Shown: in pieces, positions 21,568-21,620 of the stretch | How the letters are laid out: each line of letters starts with the position of its first letter | Numbering within the stretch: the stretch's first letter is position 1 | From: Pseudomonadota bacterium | GTDB taxonomy: Bacteria > Pseudomonadota > Alphaproteobacteria > RF32 > CAG-239 | Assembly: GCA_021617435.1 (NCBI GenBank) | Contig: JAJWCP010000008.1 | Span: forward strand, 1-21,620 | Length of the DNA: 21,620 bases | Direction of reading: 5' to 3' | Notes under the pieces: model-generated | Databases searched by the model: none | The model's input: only the letters and a program-made list of their open reading frames with translations | Told to the model about the DNA's origin: nothing | Program-made: the position numbers and the translations under genes

Positions 21568-21620
21568 TTCATTCCCTTTTTATAATAGTTAATTTTGCAA
21601 AACTGAGCCCAGTATAGAAT

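Noticed and set aside
1..21620. tRNA, rRNA, CRISPR or toxin-antitoxin loci
   Set aside because: Gaps between genes are short and accounted for by terminators, promoters and the listed repeats. No cloverleaf, spaced repeat array or small paired toxin-antitoxin frames were seen on either strand.

Overview
The window reads as chromosomal DNA of an AT-leaning, Gram-negative proteobacterium, most likely an uncultured alphaproteobacterium of the host-gut type. This placement is inference. It rests on an AapJ-like amino-acid binding protein, MlaC- and EnvZ/OmpR-type envelope genes, and three short proteins sharing an almost invariant N-terminus (GRSMVEMLGVLAIIG), which I associate with uncultured gut Alphaproteobacteria. 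Coding density is high. I found no tRNA, rRNA, CRISPR array, insertion sequence or phage gene, and no gene-free stretch longer than about 165 bases.

Layout. Positions 1-2245 (+) hold the 3' part of ftsK, cut by the window edge. A small secreted Cys-rich protein with its own promoter (2324-2662, +) converges on a type IV pseudopilin-like gene (2725-3441, -), with a shared terminator between them. Next is a ygiW-qseB-qseC operon (5907-3541, -) with a CTTAAG-N5-CTTAAG box upstream, then a small ankyrin-like gene (6454-6041, -). gltX-cysS (9321-6594, -) encode two aminoacyl-tRNA synthetases. An mlaC-like gene (10044-9385, -) diverges from a solitary amino-acid-type binding protein (10097-11122, +). 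gapA-pgk (13578-11276, -) form a glycolytic operon. Two more pseudopilin-like genes follow (14405-13743 and 15295-14573, -). The conserved rpmH-rnpA-yidD-yidC-engB block (18627-15429, -) comes next, and the window closes with pgsA-ompR-envZ (21567-18790, -).

How they fit. Most genes are housekeeping: chromosome segregation, tRNA charging, glycolysis, membrane protein insertion and phospholipid synthesis. Two two-component systems and the MlaC-like protein point to envelope sensing and maintenance. The accessory signal is the set of three pseudopilin-like cassettes. Each is a separate transcription unit with its own terminator. All three share a 46-bp upstream block made of an exact T10 (A10 on the coding strand) tract, a GANTC site and a perfect TTATNCACA DnaA-box match, at the same distance from a TATAAT-like -10. 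The proteins keep the N-terminal helix nearly invariant while the C-terminal domains diverge strongly. This looks like a dispersed surface or secretion pseudopilin family with common, possibly phase-variable or cell-cycle-linked, control. That regulatory reading is a hypothesis.
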